A stretch of DNA of 64,000 nt from Geodermatophilus tzadiensis. Its GTDB lineage: Bacteria; Actinomycetota; Actinomycetes; Mycobacteriales; Geodermatophilaceae. Under the pieces are notes generated by a model, which did no database searches, was not told the origin of the DNA, and saw only the letters and a program-made list of their open reading frames with translations. Of the stretch, positions 45,115-53,785 are shown piece after piece. The stretch lies in NCBI RefSeq assembly GCF_003002915.1, contig NZ_PVTG01000002.1:310001-374000 (forward strand), in the 5' to 3' direction. The stretch's first letter is position 1; each line of letters begins with the position of its first letter. Both the position numbers and the translations under genes were made by a program.

Positions 45115-46866
45115 GTGGTCGCCCGGCCTGACGTGCGCCGGCGGCCGCTGGCGGCGGTCCCGACGATCACCGGTACTCCCTGGCAGCAGCCGTCACAGCA
45201 CCAGCTGCGCGGCATGGACACCGAGGCCACCCTCGACCTCGGCTGGGGCCGGCTGGTGTTCGGCCAGACGTTCGCCGACCCGCAGCGGCTGGTGGAGGTG
45301 CTGCGCGGCGAGGCCGAGGGCCGCCGGGACATCTGCATCTACCCGCGCGACCCGCAGGTGCTGCTCGGCCTGGCGCCCGGCGAGCTGTTCCTGGACCCCT
45401 CGCTCACCTTCCGGCTGGACCTGCACCGGTACCGCCCGCGTCGCGAGCTGGTCGAGCACGTCTTCGTGCGCACGGTCACCTGCCCGGACGACGTCGCCGA
45501 GATGGGTCGTGTCCTCCGGCGCGCCGGCATGCTGCCCGGGGACCCCGCCACGGTGTGGCACGACCACTCCACCGGCACGGTCCGCTACCTGGTGGCGGAG
45601 GACCGGCGCACCGGACGGGTCGTCGGCACGGTCACGGGGGTCGACCACGTCCGCGCGTTCGGTGACCCCGAGGGCGGCAGCAGCCTGTGGTGTCTCGCCG
45701 CCGATCCCGACGCGGCCCCGCCGGGCACGGGTGAGGCGCTGGTGCGCGTGCTCGCCGAGCGCCACCTCGCCCGGGGGCGCGCCTACCTCGACCTCTCGGT
45801 GCTGCACGACAACGCCCCGGCGATCGCGCTCTACCGCAAGCTCGGCTTCCGCCAGGTGCCCGCGCTGGTGGTCAAGCGCTGCAACGCGAGGAACGCGCCG
45901 CTGTTCGTCCCCGGCCCGCCCGGGCTCGACCGGCTCGCCCCCTCCGCCCGGGTGATCGCCGACGAGGCCCTGCGCCGCGGCATCCGGGTCGAGGTGACCG
46001 ACGCCGCCTCCGGCGAGATGCGGTTCACCCTCGGCGCCCGCAGCGTGCTGACCCGCGAGTCCCTCTCCGAGCTGACCACGGCGGTGGGGCTGGGCCGCTG
46101 CGAGGACGGGCGGGTCACGCGCCGGGTCGTCGCGGGGGCCGGCGTCCGCGTCCCCGTCACGGCCGAGGCGCCGGAGGACGACCTGGCACCGGCCCTGGCC
46201 CTGCTCGGGCGGTTCGGGGAGCTGGTGGTGCGGCCGGCCCGCGGGGATCCGGGGAGGGGGGTCACCGCCGGGGTGCGCGACCGGGCAGGCCTGCTGTCGG
46301 CGGTCGCGCGGGCGCGGCGGCACTGCACGGACGTGCTGCTCGAGGAACCGGTGGCGGGCGAGGAGGTGCGGGTGGTCGTCGTCGACGCCGAGGTGGTCGC
46401 CGCTGCCGTGCGCCGGCCGGCCACGGTGGTCGGCGACGGCGTCTCCGACGTCACGACGCTGGTCCGCCGGACCGGCCGGCGCCGGGAGCGGGCGACCGCC
46501 GGGCGGTCACGGATCCCGCTGGACGACGCGACGGTGGCTGCCGTCGCCGAGGCGGGCTGGGCGATGGACGACGTGCCGCCGGCCGGAGAGCGGATCCGCG
46601 TGCGGCCCACGGCGGACCTGCGCTCGGGCGGGACCGTCGAGGACGTCACCGACCGGCTGCACCCCGAGATCGCCGCGGCCGCCGTCCGGGCCGCCCGGGC
46701 CATCGGCGTCCCCGTGGCCGGCCTGGACCTGCTCGTCCCCGACCTCGACGGACCCGGGTGCGTCCTCCTCGGCGCCGACGCGCAGCCGGGGCTGGCCGAC
46801 CACGGGGCCCGGCCGACCGCTGCCCGCTTCGTCGACCTGCTGTTCCCCGAGACCCGCTCCCGCTGA
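45115..46866 (+). CDS. ngg: N-acetylglutaminylglutamine synthetase-like protein (GNAT + ATP-grasp)
   Basis: This 583-residue two-domain enzyme resembles the ligase that makes the osmolyte dipeptide N-acetylglutaminylglutamine amide. The start of the homologous part is LGWGRLVFGQTFADPQRLVE. A GNAT acetyltransferase domain has VGTVTGVDHVRAF and RAYLDLSVLHDNAPAIALY (about 110-265). The ATP-grasp part (about 290-583) has LSELTTAVGLGRCEDGRVTR, VVRPARGDPGRGV and a C-terminal DLLVPDLDGP region. The GTG at 45115 follows GGGGAGG. The usual partner asnO (amidotransferase) is not in the window. Likely regulated by osmotic stress, by analogy. Confidence 0.85.
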   Translation: MVARPDVRRRPLAAVPTITGTPWQQPSQHQLRGMDTEATLDLGWGRLVFGQTFADPQRLVEVLRGEAEGRRDICIYPRDPQVLLGLAPGELFLDPSLTFRLDLHRYRPRRELVEHVFVRTVTCPDDVAEMGRVLRRAGMLPGDPATVWHDHSTGTVRYLVAEDRRTGRVVGTVTGVDHVRAFGDPEGGSSLWCLAADPDAAPPGTGEALVRVLAERHLARGRAYLDLSVLHDNAPAIALYRKLGFRQVPALVVKRCNARNAPLFVPGPPGLDRLAPSARVIADEALRRGIRVEVTDAASGEMRFTLGARSVLTRESLSELTTAVGLGRCEDGRVTRRVVAGAGVRVPVTAEAPEDDLAPALALLGRFGELVVRPARGDPGRGVTAGVRDRAGLLSAVARARRHCTDVLLEEPVAGEEVRVVVVDAEVVAAAVRRPATVVGDGVSDVTTLVRRTGRRRERATAGRSRIPLDDATVAAVAEAGWAMDDVPPAGERIRVRPTADLRSGGTVEDVTDRLHPEIAAAAVRAARAIGVPVAGLDLLVPDLDGPGCVLLGADAQPGLADHGARPTAARFVDLLFPETRSR

Positions 46867-46984
46867 CCCCGCCGTCACGGCCGACGGCCGTGGTCGGTCG
46901 AGAGGTGGTCGTCACGTGCGGGTCGGCGCGGTCCTCGACGTCGTCGGCGGCGGACCCCGGCGACCGTCCGGCGGGCCGGACGAG

Positions 46985-47022
46985 CGAGAGGCCCCGGTCA
47001 GTTCCCTGACCGGGGCCTCTCG
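46985..47022. terminator. Strong terminator hairpin between ngg and tRNA-His
   Basis: A perfect 17-bp stem (46985-47001 with 47006-47022, TTCC loop) lies 4 bases beyond the CCA end of tRNA-His and 118 bases after the ngg stop. It can end transcription from both directions. Confidence 0.75.
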
Positions 47023-47025
47023 GGG

Positions 47026-47101
47026 TGGGGTGAGTGACGGGGCTCGAACCCGCGACACCCAGGATCACAACCTGGTGCTCTACCAGCTGAGCTACACCCA
47101 C
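47026..47101 (-). tRNA. tRNA-His (anticodon GTG), CCA encoded
   Basis: The minus-strand sequence folds into a cloverleaf. The acceptor pairs GTGGGTG with CACTCAC and the discriminator is C73. The anticodon loop TTGTGAT sits on a CCAGG/CCTGG stem, and the T-loop is TTCGAGC. The base before the 5' end (47102) encodes the G-1 needed for histidine identity. CCA is encoded at 47026-47028. Confidence 0.97.
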
Positions 47102-47159
47102 CGCGTGCCCGCCCGGAGCGCGCGGCGCCGGGGAGCAGGGACGAGGATACCGGAGCCGG

Positions 47160-47849
47160 TCAGCTGCCCGACGCGGCCGGGGGGTCCTCGCCGGCCCCGG
47201 TGGCCGGAGGGGTGGCGTCGGCGGCGGCGAGGACGTCGGCGAAGCTGCCCGCCACCTCGCCGGCCGCGCGCTGGGCCTGCGACGTCGAGGGGCCGGGGGC
47301 GTCGACGAACAGCGTCCGCCGGTAGTAGGCCAGCTCGCGGACCGACTCGATGATGTCGGCCAGCGCCCGGTGCGCCAGGCCCTTGGACGGCTGGGCGAAG
47401 TAGACCCGCGGGAACCAGCGGCGGGCCAGCTCCTTGATCGAGCTGACGTCGACCATCCGGTAGTGCAGGTGGTCGTCGAGCTCGGGCATGTCGCGGGCCA
47501 GGAAGCCGCGGTCGGTGCCGATCGAGTTGCCGCACAGCGGAGCGGTGCGGCGCTCGGGCACCCACCGCTTCACGTAGGCCAGCACCTGCTGCTCGGCCTC
47601 GGCCACCGTCAGCGTCGAGGCGCGGACGGCCTCGGTGAGCCCCGACTTGGCGTGCATCTCGGTGACCACGTCGGCCATGCCCTCGAGGTCGGCGTCGTCG
47701 GCGGAGATCACCAGGTCCAGGCCCGGGTCGAGGACCCGCAGCTCGGAGTCGGTCACGACCACCGCGACCTCGATCAGCTTGTCCCTGGTGAGGTCCAGCC
47801 CGGTCATCTCGCAGTCGATCCAGACCAGGTGCCCGCCGCTGTCCGCCAC
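47160..47849 (-). CDS. orn: Oligoribonuclease
   Basis: This 3'-5' exonuclease of the DEDDh family degrades short RNA oligomers and pGpG in the cytoplasm. The 229-residue product has [11 protein letters not shown] (motif I), [20 protein letters not shown] (motif II) and [18 protein letters not shown] (motif III with His and Asp). The length is extended by about 45 residues at the C-terminus (Ala/Pro/Glu-rich tail), as in other actinobacteria. The GTG start is at 47849. It is divergent from the membrane protein at 47999. Confidence 0.96.
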   Translation of the reverse strand: MADSGGHLVWIDCEMTGLDLTRDKLIEVAVVVTDSELRVLDPGLDLVISADDADLEGMADVVTEMHAKSGLTEAVRASTLTVAEAEQQVLAYVKRWVPERRTAPLCGNSIGTDRGFLARDMPELDDHLHYRMVDVSSIKELARRWFPRVYFAQPSKGLAHRALADIIESVRELAYYRRTLFVDAPGPSTSQAQRAAGEVAGSFADVLAAADATPPATGAGEDPPAASGS

Positions 47850-47998
47850 GACGGTCGACCCTACGTCCCGTCCGTCGGGCCCGCCTCGGGGAACCGTCCT
47901 CTACCGCACCCGCCACACCGGCGCCACTCAAGGGGTCGGCCGGAGCGGTCCGCGCCGCTACCCTCGGCCCGGTCCCACCCCGCACCCCTGGAGCACCC

Positions 47999-49249
47999 GT
48001 GCCGCAGCCCGTCGTCCCCGCCCGAGCGGTGCCCGCGGCACCGGTCCCGCCGGCCGCCGGGTTCCGGCACCCCGTCGCCCTGGTGCGCTGGCTGTGGTCG
48101 GCCTACGGGACGCCGGGCCGGCCCGGGCGACCGACCGGCCAGACCGAGCTGCGGTGGATCTACACCGCGTGGCTCGGGGCCTTCGCGCTCAAGATGCTCG
48201 GCTCGTCCTGGGACGTGTCCTGGCACTTCAAGTGGCTGCGCGACGACCTGGCGCCGCCGCACCTGCTGAACTCGGCGGGCACGGCCGTCGTCATCGCGCT
48301 CGTGGTGTTCCACAGCTACAGCGGCTACGGCGTCGACCGCCGGGCGCTGCGGCTCATGCAGTGGGGGATCGGCACCTTCCTGGTCGCCGTCCCGGTCGAC
48401 ATCGTCAACCACCGGGTCAACGGGCTGGACATCACCAGCTGGAGCCCCAGCCACGCGCTGCTCTACCTCGGGACGGCGATCATGCTCGCCGGCGCGGTCC
48501 GCGGCTGGTGGCTCTACGCCGCCCCGGGCCGGGTGCGCGAACTCGTCTCGCTGGGCCTGTGGCTGTTCTTCGTCGAGAACGTGCTGTTCCCCAACCAGCA
48601 CCAGGAGTACGGCGTCCTGTCGCTGCGCGCCTACGAGGCCGGGCGGACGACGGCCGAGCCGCAGCTGCTCGACTTCGCCGTCGCCCAGGGCCAGACGCCG
48701 ACGACGTTCATGCTGCCCGTGCCCTCGTGGGTGCACCCCGCGTGGCTGGTCTGCGCGGGCCTGCTGTCGCTGGTCGCCGCCCGCCGGGTCGTCGGTCTGC
48801 GGTGGACGGCCACCGCGATCGCGGGCAGCTACCTCGCCTACCGCGCCGTCGTGTGGGTCGGCCTGGTGGCGCTGGACTTCCCGCCGTCGGTGCTGCCGTT
48901 CGTGCTGCTCGTCGGCGCGGTCTGCGTCGACCTGGCGGTCACCCTCCGGCTGCCGGGCTGGGTCGCCGCCCCGGTCACCGCGGCCGCCGTCTACGCCGCC
49001 GGCGGGCTGCAGGAGGCCGCCGGGCTGCTGCCACCGTGGGACCTCGGCTGGTGGTCGATCGGTCTGGTCGTCCTCGGCTTCACGGTGCTGTGGACGGGGC
49101 TGGACCTGGTGGCCCGCAGCTCCTCCTCCGCCCGCTGGCGCCGGCCGCTCGAGCCGGGCCGGCCGGACGACGTCCTCCCCGCCGGCGCGTCCGCGGCCGA
49201 CGGCGCGTCGCCGCGTCGAGGACCGGGACCGGACCGTCACATGTCGTAA
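47999..49249 (+). CDS. Multi-pass membrane protein of unknown function
   Basis: This 416-residue membrane protein has about nine hydrophobic segments and a 50-residue polar C-terminal tail. Conserved-looking motifs facing the membrane ends are SWDVSWHFKWLRDDL, PHLLNSAGT, SPSHALLYLGT and FVENVLFPNQHQEYG; several histidines could bind a metal or heme. I do not recognise the family with certainty. The start is GTG 47999. It is followed 101 bases later by another unknown gene, possibly one transcript. Confidence 0.75.
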   Translation: MPQPVVPARAVPAAPVPPAAGFRHPVALVRWLWSAYGTPGRPGRPTGQTELRWIYTAWLGAFALKMLGSSWDVSWHFKWLRDDLAPPHLLNSAGTAVVIALVVFHSYSGYGVDRRALRLMQWGIGTFLVAVPVDIVNHRVNGLDITSWSPSHALLYLGTAIMLAGAVRGWWLYAAPGRVRELVSLGLWLFFVENVLFPNQHQEYGVLSLRAYEAGRTTAEPQLLDFAVAQGQTPTTFMLPVPSWVHPAWLVCAGLLSLVAARRVVGLRWTATAIAGSYLAYRAVVWVGLVALDFPPSVLPFVLLVGAVCVDLAVTLRLPGWVAAPVTAAAVYAAGGLQEAAGLLPPWDLGWWSIGLVVLGFTVLWTGLDLVARSSSSARWRRPLEPGRPDDVLPAGASAADGASPRRGPGPDRHMS

Positions 49250-49350
49250 CGTCGGCCCCGGCCGACACCGTCGCCGGCCCCCGGGCCCCGACGAGCCCTC
49301 CTGCGCGCCCCGAGGCGCCTGCCCCCTGCACCCGACCCCCGGAGGACGAC

Positions 49351-51180
49351 GTGCTGGCCCTGACCCCGGCGCCGCTGCAGACGGCAGGGGAGCACGCGCT
49401 CTTCGCCGAGCTGACCCGCTGGGACCGCGGCGGCACCGTCCGCGGCGCGGTCGTCGCGTCGATCCCCGTGGTCGACGGACCCGTGGACCGGCGGGTCGCC
49501 GACGCCGTGCTGTTCGTGCCCGAGGGCCTGGCCGTGGTGCGCGTCGTCGAGGTGGTCCGCCAGAGCGGCGTGGTCACCGCGACCCCCGAGGGGTCCTGGA
49601 CCATCGGCCCCGGCGCCGGTCCCGGCGAGGTGCTGCAGCTGGCCGGTGGCGGGTCGACCACGCTCGACGGGCTGATGCGCGCCGGCATGGACGCCGCCGT
49701 CCGGCTGCGCCGCGCCGGTCTCGAACCCGGCCGGATCGCCCGGCTCACCGTCCTCGTCGGGGACCTCACCGGCCTGGTGCCGGCCGACGGCGACCTCGGC
49801 GAGGGCGACCAGGTCGCGCTGCTGGAGTCCCGCTCGCTGCTGCTCGGCATCGCCCGGTCGGCCCGCTACGCCGGCGTGGACAACCCGCGGCTGTGGACCA
49901 CCGCCGACGTCCGGGCCGCGCTCACCGCGCTCGGCCTGCCCGGCCGCGGCCCGACGGTCGAGGAGCTCAACGGCGAGGGCTTCCCCTACTCGCCCTACGT
50001 GCTGCGCAAGCGCGAGCTGCTCGCCCCGGCGGCCATGGCCGCGAGCCCGGCGATGGGCGGCGGGAGTGCTGCTCCGGCCGCGGTGCCGCTGGTCGACCCG
50101 GTCGCGGCCGCCGCGGTCGCCGCCGCCGCGATCCGCGCCGACGAGGAGGCCGCGGCCCGGGCGGCGGCCGGCCTCGTCCCGGCACCCGCCGCGGAACCGG
50201 CCCCGGCTGCCGTGGCCGCCGCCGTCCCGGCTGCCGTGCCCGCCGCGGTGCCCGCCGCCGTGCCTGCTCCCGCCCCGCACCCGCCGACCGCCCGGTTCTC
50301 CGCACCCGCCGCGCAGTCGGGTGCGCCCGCCGTCCTCGCCCCGGCGCCGGCCCCCGTTCCCCGCGCCCCCGCGGTCGCCGCTCCCGTGGCGCTGGCCGAG
50401 GCGCCCGCCGACGAGACCGGCGGCCTCGGCGGGCTCTTCGGCGACCCCGACCCCGGCCCGCCGCCCGCGCCGGAGCACGTCCCGGCGCCGGCCGACGCCG
50501 GCCCGCCGGGCCCGCCGATCCCGCTGGTCGGACCCCGGCGACGCTCGCCGGCGGCTCGGCGGCGGCTCGCGCTGCTGGCGGCCGGGTCGGCAGCGGTCAT
50601 GGGCGCGCTGGTGGCCGGGGTCGCCGGCCTCACCGGGGGCGACGACGACGTCCCGGCCGCCGGGACCGGCCCGGCGGTGGCGAGCGCCAGTCCCGCGGCC
50701 CAGGCCTCGGCGCCGCCGCGGCCGGGGGACCGCAGCGTCGTGGGCGGGCGCGACTACGTGCTGCAGCAGGTGCTCACCGAGGACACCTGCACCGGCAACG
50801 CCTACGGCGACGTGGCCGACTTCTTCGAGGCCGGTGACTGCGCCGGCCTGTCGCGGGCGCTGTGGTCGACCGACGTCGGCGGCCGCGCGGTCGTCGTCTC
50901 CGTCGCCGCCGTCGACATGGGCGACGACGCCGGGGCCCGCGCGCTGCGGGCCCTGACCGACCGCGACGGCAGCGGCAACGTCAGCGACCTGCTGCGCGAG
51001 GGGCTCGGCTACCCGGGCGGTCCCGCGGGGCTCTCCGGCGCGGAGTACGCCAGCGCGGTGGAGGGCCCGGTCGTCACCGTCGTGGAGACCGCGTGGGTGG
51101 CGCCGGGGGGCACCGGCGGCGTGGCCGACCTCGACGTCGTCGCCGGCGAGGGCCTGTCCCTCCCGATGCCCGCCGCCTGA
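49351..51180 (+). CDS. Large hypothetical protein with central membrane helix
   Basis: This 609-residue protein has three parts. A folded N-terminal domain (about 1-225) resembles a nuclease-like or NERD-like sensor, with HALFAELTRWDRGGTVRGAV and VADAVLFVPEGLAVVRVVEV. An Ala/Pro low-complexity linker (about 230-400) contains AAVPAAVPAAVPA repeats. One membrane helix (LALLAAGSAAVMGALVAGVAGL near 407-428) precedes a small extracytoplasmic domain with two cysteines (EDTCTGNAYG and EAGDCAGLS), probably disulfide-bonded. The domain assignments are tentative. The GTG at 49351 has GGAGG five bases upstream. A very strong hairpin follows the stop. Confidence 0.75.
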   Translation: MLALTPAPLQTAGEHALFAELTRWDRGGTVRGAVVASIPVVDGPVDRRVADAVLFVPEGLAVVRVVEVVRQSGVVTATPEGSWTIGPGAGPGEVLQLAGGGSTTLDGLMRAGMDAAVRLRRAGLEPGRIARLTVLVGDLTGLVPADGDLGEGDQVALLESRSLLLGIARSARYAGVDNPRLWTTADVRAALTALGLPGRGPTVEELNGEGFPYSPYVLRKRELLAPAAMAASPAMGGGSAAPAAVPLVDPVAAAAVAAAAIRADEEAAARAAAGLVPAPAAEPAPAAVAAAVPAAVPAAVPAAVPAPAPHPPTARFSAPAAQSGAPAVLAPAPAPVPRAPAVAAPVALAEAPADETGGLGGLFGDPDPGPPPAPEHVPAPADAGPPGPPIPLVGPRRRSPAARRRLALLAAGSAAVMGALVAGVAGLTGGDDDVPAAGTGPAVASASPAAQASAPPRPGDRSVVGGRDYVLQQVLTEDTCTGNAYGDVADFFEAGDCAGLSRALWSTDVGGRAVVVSVAAVDMGDDAGARALRALTDRDGSGNVSDLLREGLGYPGGPAGLSGAEYASAVEGPVVTVVETAWVAPGGTGGVADLDVVAGEGLSLPMPAA

Positions 51181-51190
51181 CGCAGGCATG

Positions 51191-51238
51191 GGAGCCATTC
51201 CCCACGTCCCGGGGGCCCGGGACGTGGGGAATGGCTCC
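51191..51238. terminator. Perfect 23-bp inverted repeat (bidirectional terminator)
   Basis: Arms 51191-51213 and 51216-51238 are perfectly complementary, with only GG between them. The element is between convergent stops (51180 and 51238), and its right end touches the TAG of the quinone oxidoreductase gene. It contains CCATTCCCCACGTCCC, less GC-rich than its surroundings. Confidence 0.75.
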
Positions 51239-52260
51239 TATGCCGTGACGTCGACGAGGACCTTGCCGACCGCGCCCTCCTCGACCGCGCGGTGCGCCTC
51301 GGCGGTCTGCGCCAGCGGGTGCACGTGCAGCGGCAGCCCGGCCTCCTCCCCGACCCGCACCGCGCCGTCGAGCACCGCGGCGTTGACGTCCTCGACGGCG
51401 AGCACCTTGGCGCGCTCCGGCTCGGTGTAGACCAGCACGAAGTGCCACTGCGCGTTGGGCGTCATCTGGGTGCGCACCGGGAGGGTCACCGCGTCACCGC
51501 CGTTGTTGGCGTAGATCGCGACCGCCCCGTGCGGGCCGACCAGCTGCGCGTCGACGGCGGCGTTGGCCGCGGGCGCCACCTCCACGACGACGTCGACGCC
51601 CTTCGGCGCCACCTTGCGCACCTCGGTCACGACGTCCTGCTGCCGGTAGTCCACGACGTGCGAGGCGCCGGCCGCCGCGGCCAGCTGCGCCTTGCGCGGG
51701 CTGCTCACGGTGGCGACGACGGTGGCGTCGGCCCAGCGGGCGAGCTGGATCGCGGCGTTGCCCACCGCGCCGGCGCCGCCCTGGACCAGCACGGTGCGGC
51801 CGGTGAGCGCGCCCGGGCCCAGCCGGTCGGGCAGCGACTCGCCGAGGGTGAGGCAGCGGTGCGCGGTCAGGAAGGGGATGCCCAGCGCCGCACCGAGCTC
51901 GAACGGGGTGCCCTCGCCCAGCAGCACCGCCTGCCGGGCGGGTACGACGGTGTACTCGGCGGCGGTGCCCCAGCGCCGCTGCCAGGCCGCCTCCCACACC
52001 CACACCCGCTGGCCGGTGACCGCCGGGTCCACGCCCTGGCCCACGGCCTCGACGGTGCCCGCGCCGTCCTGGTTGGGGATCTGGTGGTCGTCGGCCAGCG
52101 CGCCGGCGGTGGCGCCCGAGCGGGACTTCCAGTCGGTGGGGTTCACCCCGGAGAAGGCCAGCCGTACCAGCACCTCGCCGGGGCCGGGGTCGGGCACGGG
52201 GAGGTCGACCAGCTCGAGGACGTCGGGGCCGCCGGTGCGGCGGTAGCTGATGGCACGCAC
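51238..52260 (-). CDS. NADPH:quinone oxidoreductase-like zinc-less MDR protein
   Basis: This 340-residue medium-chain reductase has VRLAFSGVNPTDWKSRSG, IPNQDGAGTVEAVGQGV and the nucleotide loop VLVQGGAGAVGNAAIQLA. The zinc ligands of alcohol dehydrogenases are missing, as in the quinone oxidoreductase (QOR/zeta-crystallin) branch. It probably reduces quinones or enones with NADPH. It starts at GTG 52260, 18 bases after the stop of the small membrane protein gene, so the two are likely co-transcribed. Confidence 0.92.
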   Translation of the reverse strand: MRAISYRRTGGPDVLELVDLPVPDPGPGEVLVRLAFSGVNPTDWKSRSGATAGALADDHQIPNQDGAGTVEAVGQGVDPAVTGQRVWVWEAAWQRRWGTAAEYTVVPARQAVLLGEGTPFELGAALGIPFLTAHRCLTLGESLPDRLGPGALTGRTVLVQGGAGAVGNAAIQLARWADATVVATVSSPRKAQLAAAAGASHVVDYRQQDVVTEVRKVAPKGVDVVVEVAPAANAAVDAQLVGPHGAVAIYANNGGDAVTLPVRTQMTPNAQWHFVLVYTEPERAKVLAVEDVNAAVLDGAVRVGEEAGLPLHVHPLAQTAEAHRAVEEGAVGKVLVDVTA

Positions 52261-52278
52261 CCCGCCACCTTGCCCCGC

Positions 52279-52650
52279 TCAGGCGGTCGGCACGACCTCG
52301 GGGCCGGTGGCCACGCGCTCCCGCTGCACCCGCCGCCAGTGGTAGACGTACAGCGGCCCCGCGATGAGCAGCGTCGTCCCGGCGGCGACCACCTCGAGCA
52401 CCTCGAACCGGCGCTGGGAGGCCAGCGACTGCTCGGCCAGCCGCTGTTCCTCCTCGTCGTCCAGCGTCGGGTCCCCGTAGTAGCCCACACCGGGGTCGGG
52501 GTAGGCGATGCCGACCACCCCCCGCACCAGCTGCACGGCGGCGAAGATCGAGATGACCAGGGTCACCAGGCAGACCAGGTAGAGGTAGACGTTGCGGAGG
52601 GTCAGGCGCTCGGCCACGGGGGCTCCCGTCGTCGGCCGGCGGGGGCTCAC
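52279..52650 (-). CDS. Small membrane protein (two spans)
   Basis: This 123-residue protein has one membrane helix near residues 20-45 (VYLYLVCLVTLVISIFAAVQ) and a second near 88-105 (VLEVVAAGTTLLIAGPLYVY). The acidic loop between them (DDEEEQRLAEQSLASQRR) is probably outside or cytoplasmic helical. It resembles DUF5671-type proteins, with low certainty. It starts at GTG 52650 and is followed closely by the quinone oxidoreductase gene. Confidence 0.7.
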   Translation of the reverse strand: MSPRRPTTGAPVAERLTLRNVYLYLVCLVTLVISIFAAVQLVRGVVGIAYPDPGVGYYGDPTLDDEEEQRLAEQSLASQRRFEVLEVVAAGTTLLIAGPLYVYHWRRVQRERVATGPEVVPTA

Positions 52651-52844
52651 CGGCGGTGACCGTCATCGTCCGCACCCCGGCGTCGCCGCGGCGCCGACGT
52701 CCCGCCGTGCGGCCGAACCGTTATCGGGGGGACGCGCTGGTAGGACGGCGCTGCCCGCACGAGATCACCGCTCCCGAGGCGATCGCCCGCCCATGGCCAC
52801 GGGAGCGCCGATCTCGTCGCCGCGGGCGGCGGGATGATCGGGCG

Positions 52845-53663
52845 GTGCTCCAGCGCGTCGGGACGGCGGCCGTGGTCGTCGTCGTGCTGGTGAGCGTCCT
52901 CGTGGGCCTGCTCTGGACCCTCCAGCGCCGCCTGGTCTACCTGCCCGACGCCGGGCCGGTCGGTCCGGCGGCCGCGGTGCTCCCCGGCGCCCGCGACGCC
53001 ACGCTGAGCACGGAGGACGGCCTGGAGCTGGCCGCCTGGTACCTGCCCGCGGCCGACCCGGACGCCCCGGCGGTGCTCGTCGCCAACGGCAACGGAGGCC
53101 ACCGCGGGCTGCGCGCGCCGCTGGCGCGGGCGCTGCACGCCGAGGGGTTGTCGGTGCTGCTCTTCGACTACCGCGGCTACGGCGGCAACCCGGGGAGCCC
53201 GACGGAGGCCGGCCTGGCGCTCGACGTGCGGGCCGCCCGCGAGTACCTCGTGGCCGACGCCGGGGTGCCGCCCGCGCGGCTGCTCTACCTCGGCGAGAGC
53301 CTCGGCGCGGCGGTGGTGACCGAGCTGGCCGCCGAGCACCCGCCGGCCGGGCTGGTGCTCCGCTCGCCGTTCGTCGACCTCGCCGCGGCGGGGGAGGTGC
53401 ACTACCCGTTCCTGCCGGTGCGGGCGCTGCTGCGCGACCGCTACCCGGTGGCCGAGCGGATCGCCGGGGTCCGGGTGCCGACCACCGTCGTCCTCGGCAG
53501 CCGGGACACGATCGTCCCGCCCGAGCAGAGCCGCGCCGTCGCCGGCGCGGCCGCCGACCTGCACCGGCTGGTCGAGGTGCCGGGCGCCGACCACAACGAC
53601 GCGGTGCTGCTCGACGGCGAGGAGCTCGTCGCGGCCGTCGTCGAACTCGCCCGTCGCGCCTGA
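52845..53663 (+). CDS. Membrane-anchored alpha/beta hydrolase
   Basis: This 272-residue protein has an N-terminal membrane anchor (VVVVVLVSVLVGLLW) followed by a hydrolase domain: VLFDYRGYGGNPG, nucleophile elbow YLGESLGAAV, acid in VLGSRDTIVPPEQ and His in PGADHNDAVL. It is of the YqiA/BEM46-like type, probably acting at the outer face of the membrane. The GTG at 52845 is the most likely start. The region before it (52768-52815) contains an imperfect hairpin. Substrate unknown. Confidence 0.85.
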   Translation: MLQRVGTAAVVVVVLVSVLVGLLWTLQRRLVYLPDAGPVGPAAAVLPGARDATLSTEDGLELAAWYLPAADPDAPAVLVANGNGGHRGLRAPLARALHAEGLSVLLFDYRGYGGNPGSPTEAGLALDVRAAREYLVADAGVPPARLLYLGESLGAAVVTELAAEHPPAGLVLRSPFVDLAAAGEVHYPFLPVRALLRDRYPVAERIAGVRVPTTVVLGSRDTIVPPEQSRAVAGAAADLHRLVEVPGADHNDAVLLDGEELVAAVVELARRA

Positions 53664-53685
53664 GCGAGGTGAGATCCGTGCGCGG

Positions 53686-53720
53686 TCGTGCTCTGCCCCC
53701 CACCTGGGGGCAGAGCACGA
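53686..53720. repeat. TCGTGCTCTGCCCC hairpin, third copy (convergent terminator)
   Basis: The perfect 15-bp stem TCGTGCTCTGCCCCC (53686-53700) and its complement (53706-53720) surround CACCT. The outer bases CGCGGTCG/CGACCGCG extend it with a 4-base bulge. The arm is the same as at 18981. It lies between convergent genes ending at 53663 and 53786. Confidence 0.7.
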
Positions 53721-53785
53721 GCGACCGCGGGAGGACTGCCGTCCGCTCCGGTCCGGCACCGCCGACCCCGTGCGGACCGGCTCGT

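Noticed and set aside
52768-52815. Imperfect hairpin before the anchored hydrolase gene
   Set aside because: Arms GCTCCC/GGGAGC with GATC elements pair only with mismatches and are not placed like a known regulatory RNA; too weak to annotate.
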